Origin: Arthrobotrys musiformis
Taxonomy: Eukaryota > Ascomycota > Orbiliomycetes > Orbiliales > Orbiliaceae
Reading direction: 5' to 3'
NCBI GenBank assembly: GCA_036971715.1
Contig: JAVHJL010000003.1
Coordinates: forward strand, 3,968,001 to 4,032,000
Length of the DNA: 64,000 bases
Under the pieces are notes generated by a model. It ran no database searches. It worked only from the letters and a program-made list of their open reading frames with translations, and was not told where the DNA came from. Position numbers and translations under genes: made by a program. Positions 1-11,920 of the stretch are shown here, one piece after another (positions within the stretch are counted from its first letter, which is position 1; each line of letters starts with the position of its first letter).

Positions 1-939
1 AGCCCGAGCGCGGCTCTCTTGAAACAACGATGGCTAATGGTTAGATGAATATTATCAGCTAATTATTGTTTACTCAGGGTCCTAGTATGGAAAAGAGGCA
101 GGAATAATATCTTAAGGCTTTACAAATCACGTACCAGCCTCGAATCCAGACTTGACTCGTAAATCCAGGCGCTCATCACCTACACCGTTGAAAATTATAT
201 ATTTTTGCATGTTCTAACGTTAGTCTGGCGATGTGGGGCCCCTCCACCGAGTACCTAGATTCGGGGCTAGCGGGGCCCCCCAACACTCTCTTCATTTCCA
301 CAACGCATGCATACACCCTCCTTCAGTTATATATTCGAAATTACGAGCCCTTTAGTTTCGCTAGTCTAATATAGTCTTGTACTTAGACTACACGGGTTCA
401 AGTCTAACTTTATTAGATTTCAAAAAATACCCAGCGAACTCTCTCGCAATTTTACTACCATGGCCCTGAAATACTACCATATAGATATTCCTCTGTTATA
501 AGCGGTTAAATCGTCACAAATACCTAAGTATTTATCCAACGGGAGTTCCAGATAATATAAAACGTCCTCCCTACGCCACTTATAGTGGGCGACGACCGTA
601 ATTAACATGCATGGACATGAAATCAAATAAAGATTGACCCGTGGAATAAAACATAAATGCAATTTCATGTGAACCCAAACTGGAGCGACATAGCCTGTAT
701 GTTGCCTCATTACCAGAATTCATCAACAAAAAGATACTAAACTGTACAGGAGTATAGACTAAAATCCGGGCCATTCCATATACCTTGGCCTCTTGAAAGT
801 AATTTCATTATAGAATAAGATCCTCCGCCGCACCTTTAACCCCATCCACCTGTGGGCTGAAAAGCTCCACCGATAGCTTTCCCGTTTAGAGTCCATCTTG
901 GAGGCGGATTACCTTTCCTAGAGCAGGGCTAGAATTATC
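1..939. other. gene-poor left edge
   Basis: I see no supportable gene here. Open frames are short and lack convincing start codons. The stretch holds one GC-rich hairpin (see 233-281) and one copy of the dispersed motif TAGCCTCGAATCY near 137. The sequence looks like decayed intergenic DNA. Confidence 0.5.
233..281. repeat. GC-rich inverted repeat
   Basis: Arms of about 9-10 bases rich in GGGGCCCC flank a roughly 30-base centre, inside AT-rich surroundings. It could fold as a hairpin or be the remains of a small non-autonomous element. No target-site duplication is evident. Confidence 0.4.
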
Positions 940-2596
940 TCAATCGGATAGCGAGACTAAACGAGCGCTTTGAGGCAGGCCCACAGCGGTGTAGTTGCCT
1001 ACTTCTCCCCTATGCCTGGCGATTGACGCACCAAGAATTCTCCTTATACCGGCTTCATCCGTTGTATCACTGCCTACAATAGAACTCAGAAAGCCGGACC
1101 TAATGGCCTGGAGGGTGCAGCTATGCCCTGGAACAACAGTTTCAAGTGTATCGAAAGTGACCCTACAGAGCGCGTCTTCAAGTTGCTGTACCGATCCCTC
1201 CCAGCCTAACACAGAAGTTTGCCATCTTAACAAGGACTGATCCCAGTTCTGTAGAGATTGCTCCCAGTCTCGTAGAGATTCCTCCCCGGGTTGGCGCTGT
1301 GAGCACTTTCCAAGTTCTAGATTAGTCTCGAGGCCAGACGCAAGTTCTAGATCAATTTGTGCGATACTCCGCAAAAAGCTTCCGTATGCCAAACATTGGC
1401 AAATTGTGGACTCACAGACCTGAGCGTTTGGGGAAAGGGCGGGTGTTCTCTCTACGCAATGGTAGGCTAACGTCGAGCGCAGCAGACGTAAACTCGAGAT
1501 CAAGTGAATGACTCTCACCACTCGCAGCCTCCCTATTTGATCTGTAGGTTCCATTAGATGACGTTAGCGAGCGTTTTAATAGGAAAATAGTCCTTTGTAA
1601 AAGTCTTTCTGCAGATTTGGCCTCGAGGTACTTACTACGGTGCACCTCCGGCCAGAGCGTTGTTTCCAAAGATTCTTCATGACGGCCATCTGAGCTTTTT
1701 CTTCGCATTATGTGATCTTCCATCGCATAACAATCTCTTCCTAGACGCGCCACCAATGCTTCTACTTGGCTGTTCCTGTTCAAGACATTTGCGATATATA
1801 GCCAATTTTCATTCCCTCGTTCCAATGCACGCGGTTCCAAATTATCTAGCCATATTGGGTTCCAAGCTTCAAGAGCCCCCTGCAATTGATACTTTTCCGC
1901 AAGTACAGTGATTTGAGCAAATGTCCGGACGCTGATTTCTCGGATATCTGAAGCTGGGTTGAAATGCAGAATGGAGAATATAATTCGGAATGCCTCGGAG
2001 TCGCCGGTAACCTCTAAGACGTTCACTCTCCTGCCCGCCACATTAATCCTAAGGTCGGGGAGCTCTCTTATCAAAGGCCTCAGAACCTGCGACGATATGG
2101 CTAGAACCTCCTTAGAAACGGCGTATCTGACAACATTAACGGAGCTGGCGTTGGATCTGACCACAACTAAAAGGTCGCACTCCACTGTGAAAAAACAGCG
2201 GACATCGATACTTCTTGTTTCAGGTATTGCTATATTATTTGCGTTGGTAGATAATCTCCGGGGCGTATGTGGCCCTTGAGAAGATGATTCCGCATCACTT
2301 TCCTCTCCTGCTGAATAACCAGTGTCGGCCTCAGAATGAGACGGAGTTCGAGACGGAACTCTGCTCCAGGAATCGGGTAACACCCGGGGTATGCTAGCGG
2401 CTTCTACAGGATGGGACCGCAAATTAAGTGTTGGAGGGACTGGCGTCGTTTGCTGCGTAGGGGGGGTAGTTGCGTTCGCCGGACCCGCCGTTCCTCTCCT
2501 TCGGTTTTGATTTCTCGAATTATCCGCCATTAAGAGCGAAATCCAAAGAGAGCTATCTCGTGAACCAGATGCTACTGTGTCTGAATAAGAGTGCAT
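940..2596 (-). CDS. BTB/POZ-domain protein, two exons
   Basis: Exons are 2596-1519 and 1451-940, and the predicted product is about 529 aa. The intron (1518-1452, 67 bp) starts GTGAGA, ends GTAG, and both phases are 1. The N-terminal ~120 residues are low-complexity and Ser/Thr/Pro-rich. Residues ~130-240 look like the fungal BTB fold: DVRCFFTVECDLLVVV, then a segment ending LRPLIRELPDLR, then EAFRIIFSILHFNP and the RTFAQITVLAEKYQL helix. The C-terminal part has CESTICQCLAYGSFLRSI and a Gln/Trp-rich heptad-like stretch that predicts a coiled coil. Such fungal BTB proteins are often orphan or adaptor-like; the partner is unknown. The start is ATG; a second ATG (MADNSRNQ) lies 22 codons in and could also be used. 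Confidence 0.75.
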
Positions 2597-3915
2597 TAAA
2601 TTGGGCGCACACCCGAAATGTCTCCTAGAAGTGCTTTGGTATACACTTTTTGGTTACGCAGGTTCGACGAATGCGCGCTAGGGTTATAATGATAACTAGG
2701 TAGTTTCGACAGTTGGTACCATGGTAGGATTTGGTTAAGATCATCCGTGGCGGTATGTGGCCTCCGACATAACTTCAGGTCCCATTTCGGGTTAGAGAAC
2801 TTGCCGGCATTTTAAAGGGGTCTTTCGAGATCTAGCATGTGGCACAGCACAATGTCAAATATCGAGGTGTGGTGTATCACTAGCCGCCGACGGTCGAGGC
2901 ATCGCCGCTCCCAGCCAATAGTCTCACCGACACAACACCACAACGCGCAAAATCACACACTTGCATGCAGGAGTTGTCACCAAACAAAGGGGGCGGGGAC
3001 TCAAGGCTAAGAACACAAGCTCTTGAAACTGCCATAGCTTCAATCTTTTTTGTTATTTTCAATTGAAGTTTCCAAATAGTATCGATAGCCGTTTAGGGAA
3101 GCGTTAATCCCGGCAGCGCGACAAATTCCGGGTTTCTATAGCTATGATTCTACCAGTGTGTTTCTGAAGAGACCGACATTTGTGTAACGTAAATTGCAGT
3201 GAAAGGCGACTGGGAAGTAGGTCCCCTGCATTTCTGCTATTATGCGTAGTTTGGGGACGATTAATATCTTAGGATTCGCGGTTGGCTATGCTGATAAAAT
3301 AAATTTTTCGTAGTATTTAAACCCCAGTCTAACCCGATCCCCAGCCTCTTCTCAACCTCTCCGCCTCAGCCTTCCTTCGAATACGAAATTTATTTTGGGT
3401 GCGTTAGGCTCCTAGCCAAACGGTTGAGGTACGAATTGGCGGGTATTAATGCAATACGGAAGCTTCGTGGGTCTAGGGGCGACCCACCTTTGATGGTCGT
3501 AAGGGATGGTATTCGGTTCGATCGACTGTTAGGAGATCATCACAAGCGCAGACTGTGGTATCCACCGTGGCAGCCTGGGGGCGGTTTTGGATCGGAGGCT
3601 GCACTGACTCTCGAATCTCTACGCGCAAAATATAAATGGTATTGGAACTAGAATTGCACGACCTTAACTACCTTCCGCTTAAAGGCCTTTGGAGTTGCAT
3701 CTAGTCTAAAGGATATCTAGATAAAGCTGGTCTCGTACCCAGACGTCACAAAGGGATCCCTGATAAACCCAATACTTCATATCGAACGAATAACTAAGTA
3801 CGGGCTATCCCTTGTCTGACACGCCCTAACGGTGGAAGCTCATGTAGAGCGACATCATACCAGATTTAGATGAGTAAGAGCCTTTCCCTTGCACTGATCT
3901 CTCTTCAGTTGGGTT
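2597..3915. other. intergenic, no clear gene
   Basis: An open frame at 3424-3651 (+) has no ATG and no recognisable domain, though its Trp/Tyr-rich end is unusual. It may be an exon relic. A copy of the dispersed motif GGTCTCGTACCCAG lies at about 3729. Nothing else can be supported. Confidence 0.45.
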
Positions 3916-5455
3916 CTACGGAATATATACACCGACCTCTTTCTCTAATTGCCAATCCCTCTTCGCCTCTGCAAGCTCTGCAAGCTCTGCAGCTTGCTCT
4001 GCCGAAGTCCCTCGACGGCACGCACCGAGATCAACAACCTTGATAACCCCCTTCGCAACTACGAAATTATCGATGCGAATATCGCCATGGATAAATCCTT
4101 GTTTGTGAAAAGCAACAAGTGCTTGTTCTGCTTGCGACCATAACTCTTCTGTCATATTTTCGTTAGATGCGGTTACCCCACAGTTTTCTACAACGAGGAT
4201 CTTGAGCGCCTTCCAGGTTGAGCCTGCAGCGTAGAGCCGTGGGATATATCTCCCTTGGAGGGAATGTAGGGAATTGTATCTAGTTAATACCAAGACTCGG
4301 CACAAAGGCATATGAATGGGAATTTGGTTCACGGGGATGTTTACGCATTAGTTTCTTTGTTGGCAAGATCTAAATTAGATTGTTTGGTTATATCGTAAAC
4401 TTTGAAAAATGCGGAGCTGCTGTATCGGAATTCCAAGCCCTCCTTGGGCCAAATTTCTCCTGACATTGCAGTAGCAATGTTTTTGCGTCCCGGTCCACTC
4501 AACCTGAGCTTCATTTTAGGCCATGATACCTCCAAGCCCTCTCTCCACGTACCCTCGACGTCAACCTCGTCGAGGATAAAGGTATGCGTGCCGCGTGGCG
4601 CTACTTCCACTGGGGAGTAATGAAAATACTCCTCACTCGCGACGCGGTGACAAATGTAAGTGAGAGCAGCCACGGGGCTTTGGACCCCGCGTCCGTTATA
4701 TCTGAACGGACACGACACCCGGAGCCCATTATCCCCGGTTCTCTGAAATAAGTAAAGGACTTCGTAATTGCATAAAGCCCCAAATATCAAGTTGTTGAAG
4801 GTCATGTAGCCATAAATTTGGCTTACCGCCTTGACTATCTTGTTATTTGGATTCGTTCTATTCGTATTGAAGTGATGTATTAAGTTCTCGGGCGTTTTGA
4901 GTGCCCACGGTGTTTTCTATTCGATCAAAAATTTCGTCACAGACCTCTCGTGAGGGGCGGGGGCGTATGTATAGAAGACTCTATCCGGGTCACCAATATT
5001 AAGAGTGTTCCGATGATCTCCAAAATCGCCGTTAATAGAAAATAATGCTGCGAGAATCTGAACGACAGGCTGCTCATAGACATGAGTACCAAGCCGTACC
5101 ACCCCTGCTTCATCCCCACAAGCAGCCCACCGCTGTGCATTGCGGGGGAAAATGTCCGCGAAGCTGCGGAACACTCCACCCTGAATTTTTGACTCCCATT
5201 AGCCTAAATATCCCACTAAGAGGTGGATTCTGGGGTAGTTAACAAAAGTAGGGTATCCTAGAAGGGATAGTATACCTTACAACCCATAAGAGGATCCAAG
5301 AGTCGACGAATATCGCCGCGGATATCTGACCATCCCTCGAGGTCGCTTAAACGATGCCGCGGGAAGGCGGGTAACGTTGTACCAGTCGTCGACCGCGGCA
5401 TGGTTTTCCGCAATTGCGGAGCTGCGACGGCTTCCAAAAACCCGGCCAGATCCAT
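3916..5455 (-). pseudogene. fungal kinase-like (IEYKAPH-type) gene with one in-frame TAG
   Basis: Three exons can be joined in phase: 5455-5276, 5180-4345 and 4279-3916, with introns 5275-5181 (GTATAC..TCAG) and 4344-4280 (GTAAAC..CTAG). The start ATG gives MDLAGFLEAV. In exon 2 the frame runs to FLIE, meets TAG at 4919-4917, and resumes in the same frame as KTPWALKTPENL. In relatives as I recall them this motif is IEYKxP, so the stop stands where Tyr is expected. After the second splice comes QGRYIPRLYAAG, then a kinase catalytic loop, HGDIRIDNF, and a DLG motif, VVDLGACRRG. This class resembles large fungal kinase-like proteins of the Crinkler/FunK1 kind; the exact family is my inference. 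A point nonsense mutation, a sequencing error or read-through would all fit. Confidence 0.6.
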
Positions 5456-8400
5456 TGCGGGCTAAGCGTCGTGAACGATTCAACCCTCCCTATGCGGGGT
5501 ATCTGATGAGGAGGGATGAGAAGAGTGTCTTCAGCGATATTGGGGAGGGCTTTCAGGCTGCTTTAAATAGACTGAGAAGTAAGGCGACAAGATGAGTTAT
5601 TCGTTCAGAGCGCGGTAGAAACTGCAGTACTGGTTGGTGGATAGACGGCTTTACGAGGCTCGGTCGTTGATTGACGGACCGAACAAAAGTTAATTTTGGA
5701 GGCAGCCAGCTCGTTTATATCTTTAGCCCAATGGGGACCTTTTATCCAGCTATTGGAAGTACCGAACATAGTATTATCAATCGGACCACAGGTGGCATAT
5801 ATACGTATACCAAACCGCCGAGAGCAACCGAATTCGAGTCTAAGAACGGCAACCAAATTTTGGCCAATAGGCCCAGATACAAGCTCGATGCGCAGACCAC
5901 CGGACATGCAGTCATAGCCCCAAAATTTCACTCGCAATGTTAGCCTCGAATCCTCGCAATGTGACTTCGAGATTCTGCGCCTTCTTTTTGGCGGGCGAAC
6001 TATAAAATTGCGCAATTGTCCGTTACTCGTCCGACAGACTTGAGGCGTCTAGCTATAGGCTGCCCTGTTTGCACGGCGGTTGTACCATATTGTCGTCCGA
6101 CTCTGGCATCACGCCCGACAGATAGGGAGAATAAGGCACCCAGTAATCTTAATATAATCGCGAGCTAGCTGGGGCAAGAAAAAATCGGATCCATTGTGAA
6201 TGACTCACCGCAAAGATATATTTTAGCTGCCAATCCTTTCCTGAATACAGGTACAAGACTAGCGTACGTAGCCCCATTATCAATACAAACACTTCTACCG
6301 TGGCCTCGTGAACAACGAAGAGTCGTTCAGTGGACCTAGTCTACCGCACCTAAACAAACCATCTAAATATGAGACGACCGACGGAGAAGAAAAATTTCAT
6401 CGGGAGAGACGATGCTGTCATGTGCAACCGTCAACAACGTTGCGAAGCAGACGTTAGACGATTCATGATACCGTTAATACCGCCGCACACCATTCTCGCA
6501 ACCATATAACCTGTAAAGTGATATAGGAACGATGCCGGGAATGAGACCAGAACAATGTGTTAAATTAAGACGTGTGTCGCAAGTTATCCGTGTTTGTTGA
6601 CAGCCCGAATCACCTACACCGCGGGAGTTGGCTTCCCCGGCCCGTGCCATGCTTTCGTTTGTTCTTCTCCGCACGCGAAAAAAAGATAACGAAAATATAA
6701 GATAAAATCTTGTCGACGCAGCGCCGATCTTGTAGGAAAAAAAAAAAACTAGGGTTCTTTTGGTCTCCTCCGCCGCTGCTGGTCTATTGTGCTCTAACGG
6801 AGGTTTAAACCTACGGCGGAGGAGGATTAGCGGGGCTTCGGAAGTTTAGAAAGGTGTTGTTGGTTTGTGCAACCACACCAGATGCACATCTGCACGAACG
6901 CCACAGTTGGATCTGGTACCTGCATCAACCTGCATTAGCCTGCACTGACCCATGTCGTGGTCCCGAGCATCTCGGGAGGATTCAGCCTCAGGCCAACACA
7001 ACCTTGGGCTCAAGGCGAAATATTCCGCCTCCGGGGTTCGCTCACGGGTTGGCCACGGTGAAATCATGCACACAGGGGCCGACGAGGATATCGCGGCTGG
7101 GTGGGGGTGACACCTTCGTAAAGCGCGTAGAAGGAGTTGGCGCGTTAAGCTCTAAAATATAATGGGCCTTATCGTAGCTTTGGAACCTGAGAGTGTTCCC
7201 TTCGGAAGTTTATGTCCCGCTCATGCTGGATTACATATCACCATATGGGCGTCCGCCTGCTATCATGTACCACCTAATATATTGATACAAGTATACCGCG
7301 ACACTCTCGAGCTCTCTACTTACTCAAGTGCAGCACGAACAAACACGAGTACTAACTCATAAGCCATCCTTGTCTACCGCACAAAACACGCGTGTGGTCC
7401 CGCCAGGCGGAAATGGCATTGGGAACTTCGACATCCGGCCAACGTAAGAAATCCTATAAAAACCTAGACAGCAAGCCCGACCACCTTGATCGTCGCTACA
7501 TTAGAATAGTCAAATTAGTGGTTACACCGGTCGGACTTAACCCGACAATCTTGTATGCTCTAAGAACCAAAGTCCTTCATACGCGCCCCACTAATTGGGC
7601 CAGAGTGGCTAGGTATTCCTGGACTTCCTCGTTCCCCCGATCAGATCCGGGATAAACAATCCGAGCATCTATAGATAAAATCCAAAGTTAGTCAAATATG
7701 TTTGAAGCCAAGTATGTTATAGCAATGACTATATAGCCGCTTACCCCTGCTCCAGTAGCAGATAGGACGCACACCAATGCACTTAGGAAACGGACCTGAC
7801 CGCCCATCGATGCTACCGTCTATTCGGGATACCTTAGTAACTACAGCGTTGTTAAACGTTTGGGCATCCTATGGTAGTGTTACCTTCTCGATATCGAGCA
7901 ATTTGACTACGGCGAAGTCTAATTTTTGATCCATGGTGCCGTTGAATGGAACCGACTAAAAAAAGTGTTGGTAGATTTGTATGAAGAGAACAACGGGATT
8001 ATGGAGGTAACCGAGTTTCTGCGAGCTTACCGGCGGAGCAGTATCATGGCGGCGTAGAAGGGTGGAGGAGCCAAAAGGCGGAAGCCGAGAGGGGGGGCGG
8101 CGGGGGAGGAGGTTGCGAGGGCGTGAGATACGGGCGATATTCATGGTGGAGCCGGCGACGACGATGAGTAGACAGTTAGCTGGGTGGTAGTTTACGAGAT
8201 AAGTTTGGCTGGTTAGTACTTGAGTTAGTTTTTACTTCATTTTTGAACGTCGACTTTGTTCTGCTGTTTTATTAGAATACCGAATTTATTCATCGGAGCA
8301 CGAGGCAATTGATCAATTGTTTCTTCTGGCAAAGCTCATCAACCGTCGATCTCCCGCTAGTACGTTTTTTTGCCCGCTCTTCCAGGAAGTGAAGCCTCTA

Positions 8401-9670
8401 CTTTTATGGGTTTGGCATGATACCCTAAAAGTTGCATTATATTAGCCTGCCAGGCAGCTCCATGGAGATCTCTCGCTTTAAACCTGGACGTCTCTTTCAC
8501 TTTCGATTCTATATTGTTTGCTATACCGCTAGTTTTACAGTATGGTACTCCAAGTTACTTCTACTTCATAGACTAACCCAAAGTTCATCTAACTTTAAAT
8601 TTTGCCGTTCAATATTATAATGTACCCCCCATCGAAGGCCTCGCCATCAACGGCTAGTCCGATGCGCATAGAACGTGTACAATAGTATCGCCGCGAAGGC
8701 CAGCGGTTCATCAAATTTCTGAATTACAGATAAGAAACCGCTGCTACTCTTAAATTTATTGTTTATTGTTCCCAGTGCCCAACCATGTCTTTACGAATCT
8801 TAGGGTCGACGGCATGGGCGTATACACGTGTCCACAACTCACATTCAAAGTTAACTTAGGGGTGCAGCTCGACGGCGGACTGATAGTAGAAAAAAGTTTA
8901 TATAAACTTGCCATTGCGTTGCATGCACATGCGCATCAGCTAGGTACGGTATCTGCTCAGCCAATTGTAGCCTCGAATCCAGAGCCAATTGTGCATATGT
9001 GCCTTTGATGTCTAGACACGGTGAGGGCCTTGAGCGCTCGCTATTTTGATTGCATCCACTAATAATATAATTTCCCGTCATGGCGACCATGACCAAGATC
9101 ATCGACTTGGTCAAGGTGGATCTCGTGTTAGGCTGTGGAAATATCGGAGGACTTGGTCTCGCGCCAAGAGAGCTCGAGAGCGCTCGAGAGAGGCAAGACA
9201 TCAGCGAGCAAACAAACATAATGTGTTGCCAAGCCTCGATGTGTTGCGAGTGAGTCACAGACCTAACCCTCAAACCGCCGGATTAGGCAAGACAACAAAC
9301 AGGTGCAAAGTTTCCCTCGCCGAGAGACGCGACTATAAAAGGAACCGGCCCCCATCACCCTCTTTCTTTCATCAGCTCTCTTCGCCAATTGGCTTAGATC
9401 AAGTGTAGTATCTGTTCTTTTCAGTTTAATGTACGTATACCCCACTGAATCTGAACATTTGTGTTGGGTCTTGTGTTGCTAACTGTTTGCTCGTGTAGAT
9501 CTGAAATATCGTCCACGCGACGATATCGGTTATTAATATTATTTTTGCAATCGGGATGAGATCCTCTTAGCTTGCTAATGTTCTCTCCACCGTGTCTCCA
9601 GTATTGCACTGTCTCTGGATGATGCGACCACTTTTCCATGGTCGCCTTCGTGTTATCGAAGCTTCCATAG
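5456..9670. other. long gene-poor stretch
   Basis: No gene here can be supported. The minus frame at 5605-6015 lacks ATG but has a protein-like composition and might be a relic. A poly-A run sits at 6737-6748. A small inverted repeat (TCCTCCGCCG, 6766-6775 against 6814-6823) encloses the palindrome AGGTTTAAACCT. A TATAAAAGG element followed by a CT-rich tract at 9332-9385 looks like a promoter without a gene. Motif TAGCCTCGAATCC occurs at 5941 and 8968. Confidence 0.5.
9332..9400 (+). promoter_or_regulatory. orphan TATA plus CT-rich tract
   Basis: TATAAAAGG is followed by CATCACCCTCTTTC-type pyrimidine-rich sequence, the arrangement seen upstream of several genes in this window (39149, 49226, 52491, 58019). 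No open frame with ATG follows. It may be all that remains of a lost gene. Confidence 0.25.
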
Positions 9671-9683
9671 AAAATATTTGGGT

Positions 9684-9762
9684 CGCGAACCAAACCCCCG
9701 ATCAAACCCCCGATCAAACCCCCGACCCTTAGTACCCAACCCACCCAACCCACCCACCTTAG
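9684..9762. repeat. short C-rich tandem repeats
   Basis: Three units of about 15 bases read CCCCCGATCAAA, then five-base CCCAA/CCCAC units follow. This is simple-sequence DNA, and it makes artefactual Pro/Asn-rich frames on both strands. Confidence 0.6.
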
Positions 9763-9927
9763 ACACGACAGCCTTTTTATCAACGCCGGAAGCGTGTAAA
9801 CTGTTCAGGCAGGAGATATGCTACGGGAGAAGGAGAAAGCTAACCGGAATGTTTGACTGTAGATTTGTATCGTCGGTCATAAACTCCGGGGTGCCTACAC
9901 CTCCCAGAATGGACTCGCCACAGTACC

Positions 9928-10368
9928 CAAGGCTTCTTGCATACCACCAGCCACTCTCATCATGTAGGTGATCATATGCCTGTCGTATTCCTTGAAAGTC
10001 TCGTATTTTAAGGACTGATCGGGTAGAACTAGTCTCGTATCCAGGTTGGGGCTTGTCCACTATATGCAAGGCTTTTTGCATACTCCTATAACCACCCTTG
10101 TCGAGTGGGTGCCTTCCCTTCGATCGAACGTCTCGTATTTTGAGGGCTAATCGGGTGGGACACTTGATGCAACATGCCTTGCTAACTTATGGGACCTCAC
10201 TTGGATATCACCGGACGACCGTTAGGGCTTGCCACTACATATATGCAAGGCTTCTTGCATACTCGCGACCCACCTGTCGGAAGGTGATATCACATGCTTG
10301 TTGTATCCCTCGAAAACGCCTCGGGTTGCAAACGGTTCGCTCGAAACCACTGGAAGGTCTCGTATTTT
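9928..10368 (+). repeat. degenerate tandem repeat, three units
   Basis: Three diverged units begin with CAAGGCTTCTTGCATAC (9928, 10067, 10246; the second has CTTTTTGC). Each carries TCTCGTATTTT about 70-112 bases later (9999, 10131, 10358) and then a GGACTRAYYKGGT-like end. Unit lengths are about 139 and 179 bases. No coding frame runs through the units. They look like an old satellite or an eroded multicopy element. Confidence 0.55.
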
Positions 10369-10862
10369 GGGGACTAACTTGGTAACACACTTCGTGCGAG
10401 GTGCCTTTCCAACTCTAAGACCACCCTTGGTTCGGTTTCCGTTCCGATTCCCCGTCTACCCCTACGGACGATTCGCGTCGGCGACCATCCGTCGCAACCC
10501 TTGTAATTTCACACGGCCTCGATCTTGGGTTACGTTCTCCTTCCCGTCCCCACTCTGACTCATTACTTCATGCAGAATACCAGCCCCAAGATGCCGTCCC
10601 AACTCTCGAGCACCAATCATATGACCGATCTCTTCTCACAGTGTCATTAACTGACCATTATTTCTGCAATAATAACATAAATGGCCTTGGAGACCGGGGC
10701 TTTGCTGCAAGTATCTGACCTCGCATATGCAAATTTGCAAAAAAAAAAATTTCTACCTATTATAGTCTTTGTCAGAAATCCGTCAGCTTTACAAATCAGT
10801 TTCTTTGTGCCGTTCTTCCGAAAGTAGTGGATTATCGGCAGTTATTGTCGGAACGGGCTGAA

Positions 10863-11057
10863 GCATATATTCCATTGTAGTTACTGATATACAAATCTTT
10901 TGGGGAAGACCTGGGGGTGGGCTTAACGATAAAGGGGCCAACATTCGCCCTTGAATCAAGTCTGAACACTGTGGTCATCAGAGTCAACTAATCATTTACT
11001 TACCGCGGACGATCTCACAAGATTTGTATAATCAGTAACTACAATGGAATATACTGC
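10863..11057. mobile_element. MITE-like element with ~38-bp terminal inverted repeats
   Basis: The left arm (10863-10900) and the right arm (11019-11057) are near-perfect reverse complements, differing by a one-base indel near each outer end. The centre of about 118 bases has no coding frame. Total length is 195 bp, typical of a non-autonomous inverted-repeat element. I could not define a target-site duplication. It lies about 60 bases before the first open codons of the gene at 11116, which has no ATG of its own. Confidence 0.55.
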
Positions 11058-11115
11058 GTTGGTTTCCTTCCACATTTAGCTTCCCCTCAATGTTGTAACC
11101 ACTAATCTTCTATAG

Positions 11116-11920
11116 AAGTTTTGCCCCTGGCGAAAATGCGGGCTTGTATACGGGGGGCCACCCCAATGGTCTCGGTACGGAACAAGCGAGACTCTTAGAA
11201 AGCATAGTTTTCTCAGATTTCTTGCGCCGAATCCACCAGGAACTGGAACAAATCACAACAAATTCAATTTCAAAATCACAGCTATATAAAATACTGTCAG
11301 AGCTCGCTTTGTCCGAAACACCAGAGCTGTCTCTTGCAATCAAAAAGGAAATTGTCGAAAACCCAATCATTCCAACTATAGACGTCCCTGCCTATCAAGG
11401 GTATTTGGATGTCGTTCCAGAGACGCCGGATTACCATTTTGAAGACTATCTTGAACTGAACCCGTACCCGTCGCCATCTCCCACGTCTCCGGAATCCCCT
11501 ACGCTACCTCTCGTGGAATACCCTACGCCGGCTCCCACGGAGTCCCCGTCGCCACCCCGAGAATCCTCCGTCATAGAATACTGTGCGGCACCGCCCACGG
11601 AACCCCCGTCGCTGCTTCCCCAGGAATCCTCTATGTTATTCGCTACGGAATGTTCAATCCCGCCTTCCACGGGGTCTCTGGATCCATCTGTTCTACGGTC
11701 GCCCATCAAACTTGTGGGTGAACGTCAACACAAAAGCTTGACGCCCTGCTCGGGATTTTTTATCAATAAAAAGTTCCCTGAAAAGATAATTATCGAAAAC
11801 CTTACTATAATTCCAAAAGGGTATCGACCTAAAAAAAAGTTAGACCCTATGTCGGTGGGAAGCGCGAAAATTCTGAAGAGAAGTCGTATAAAACAAACCG
11901 CAAGGCGAGGAACGGCGTGA
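11116..11920 (+). CDS. Pro/Ser/Thr-rich protein, 5' end missing
   Basis: The frame is open from just after a TTCTATAG acceptor-like sequence (11115) to the stop at 11918-11920, about 267 codons. No ATG precedes the conserved-looking start; the only in-frame Met is near the C terminus. The first ~90 residues are helical (ARLLESIVFSDFLRRIHQEL). Residues ~115-200 carry imperfect repeats of the type SPxPPxESSxxEY, and the end is Lys/Arg-rich (YRPKKKLDP, KRSRIKQTARRG), possibly nuclear. I do not recognise the family. Either an upstream exon exists beyond the inverted-repeat element at 10863-11057, or that element cut the gene off. Confidence 0.45.

Noticed and set aside
5605..6015. 136-codon minus frame and its plus-strand overlap
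   Set aside because: The minus frame has no ATG, and the overlapping plus frame starts at TTG. The composition is protein-like, so it may be a relic, but nothing supports a gene.
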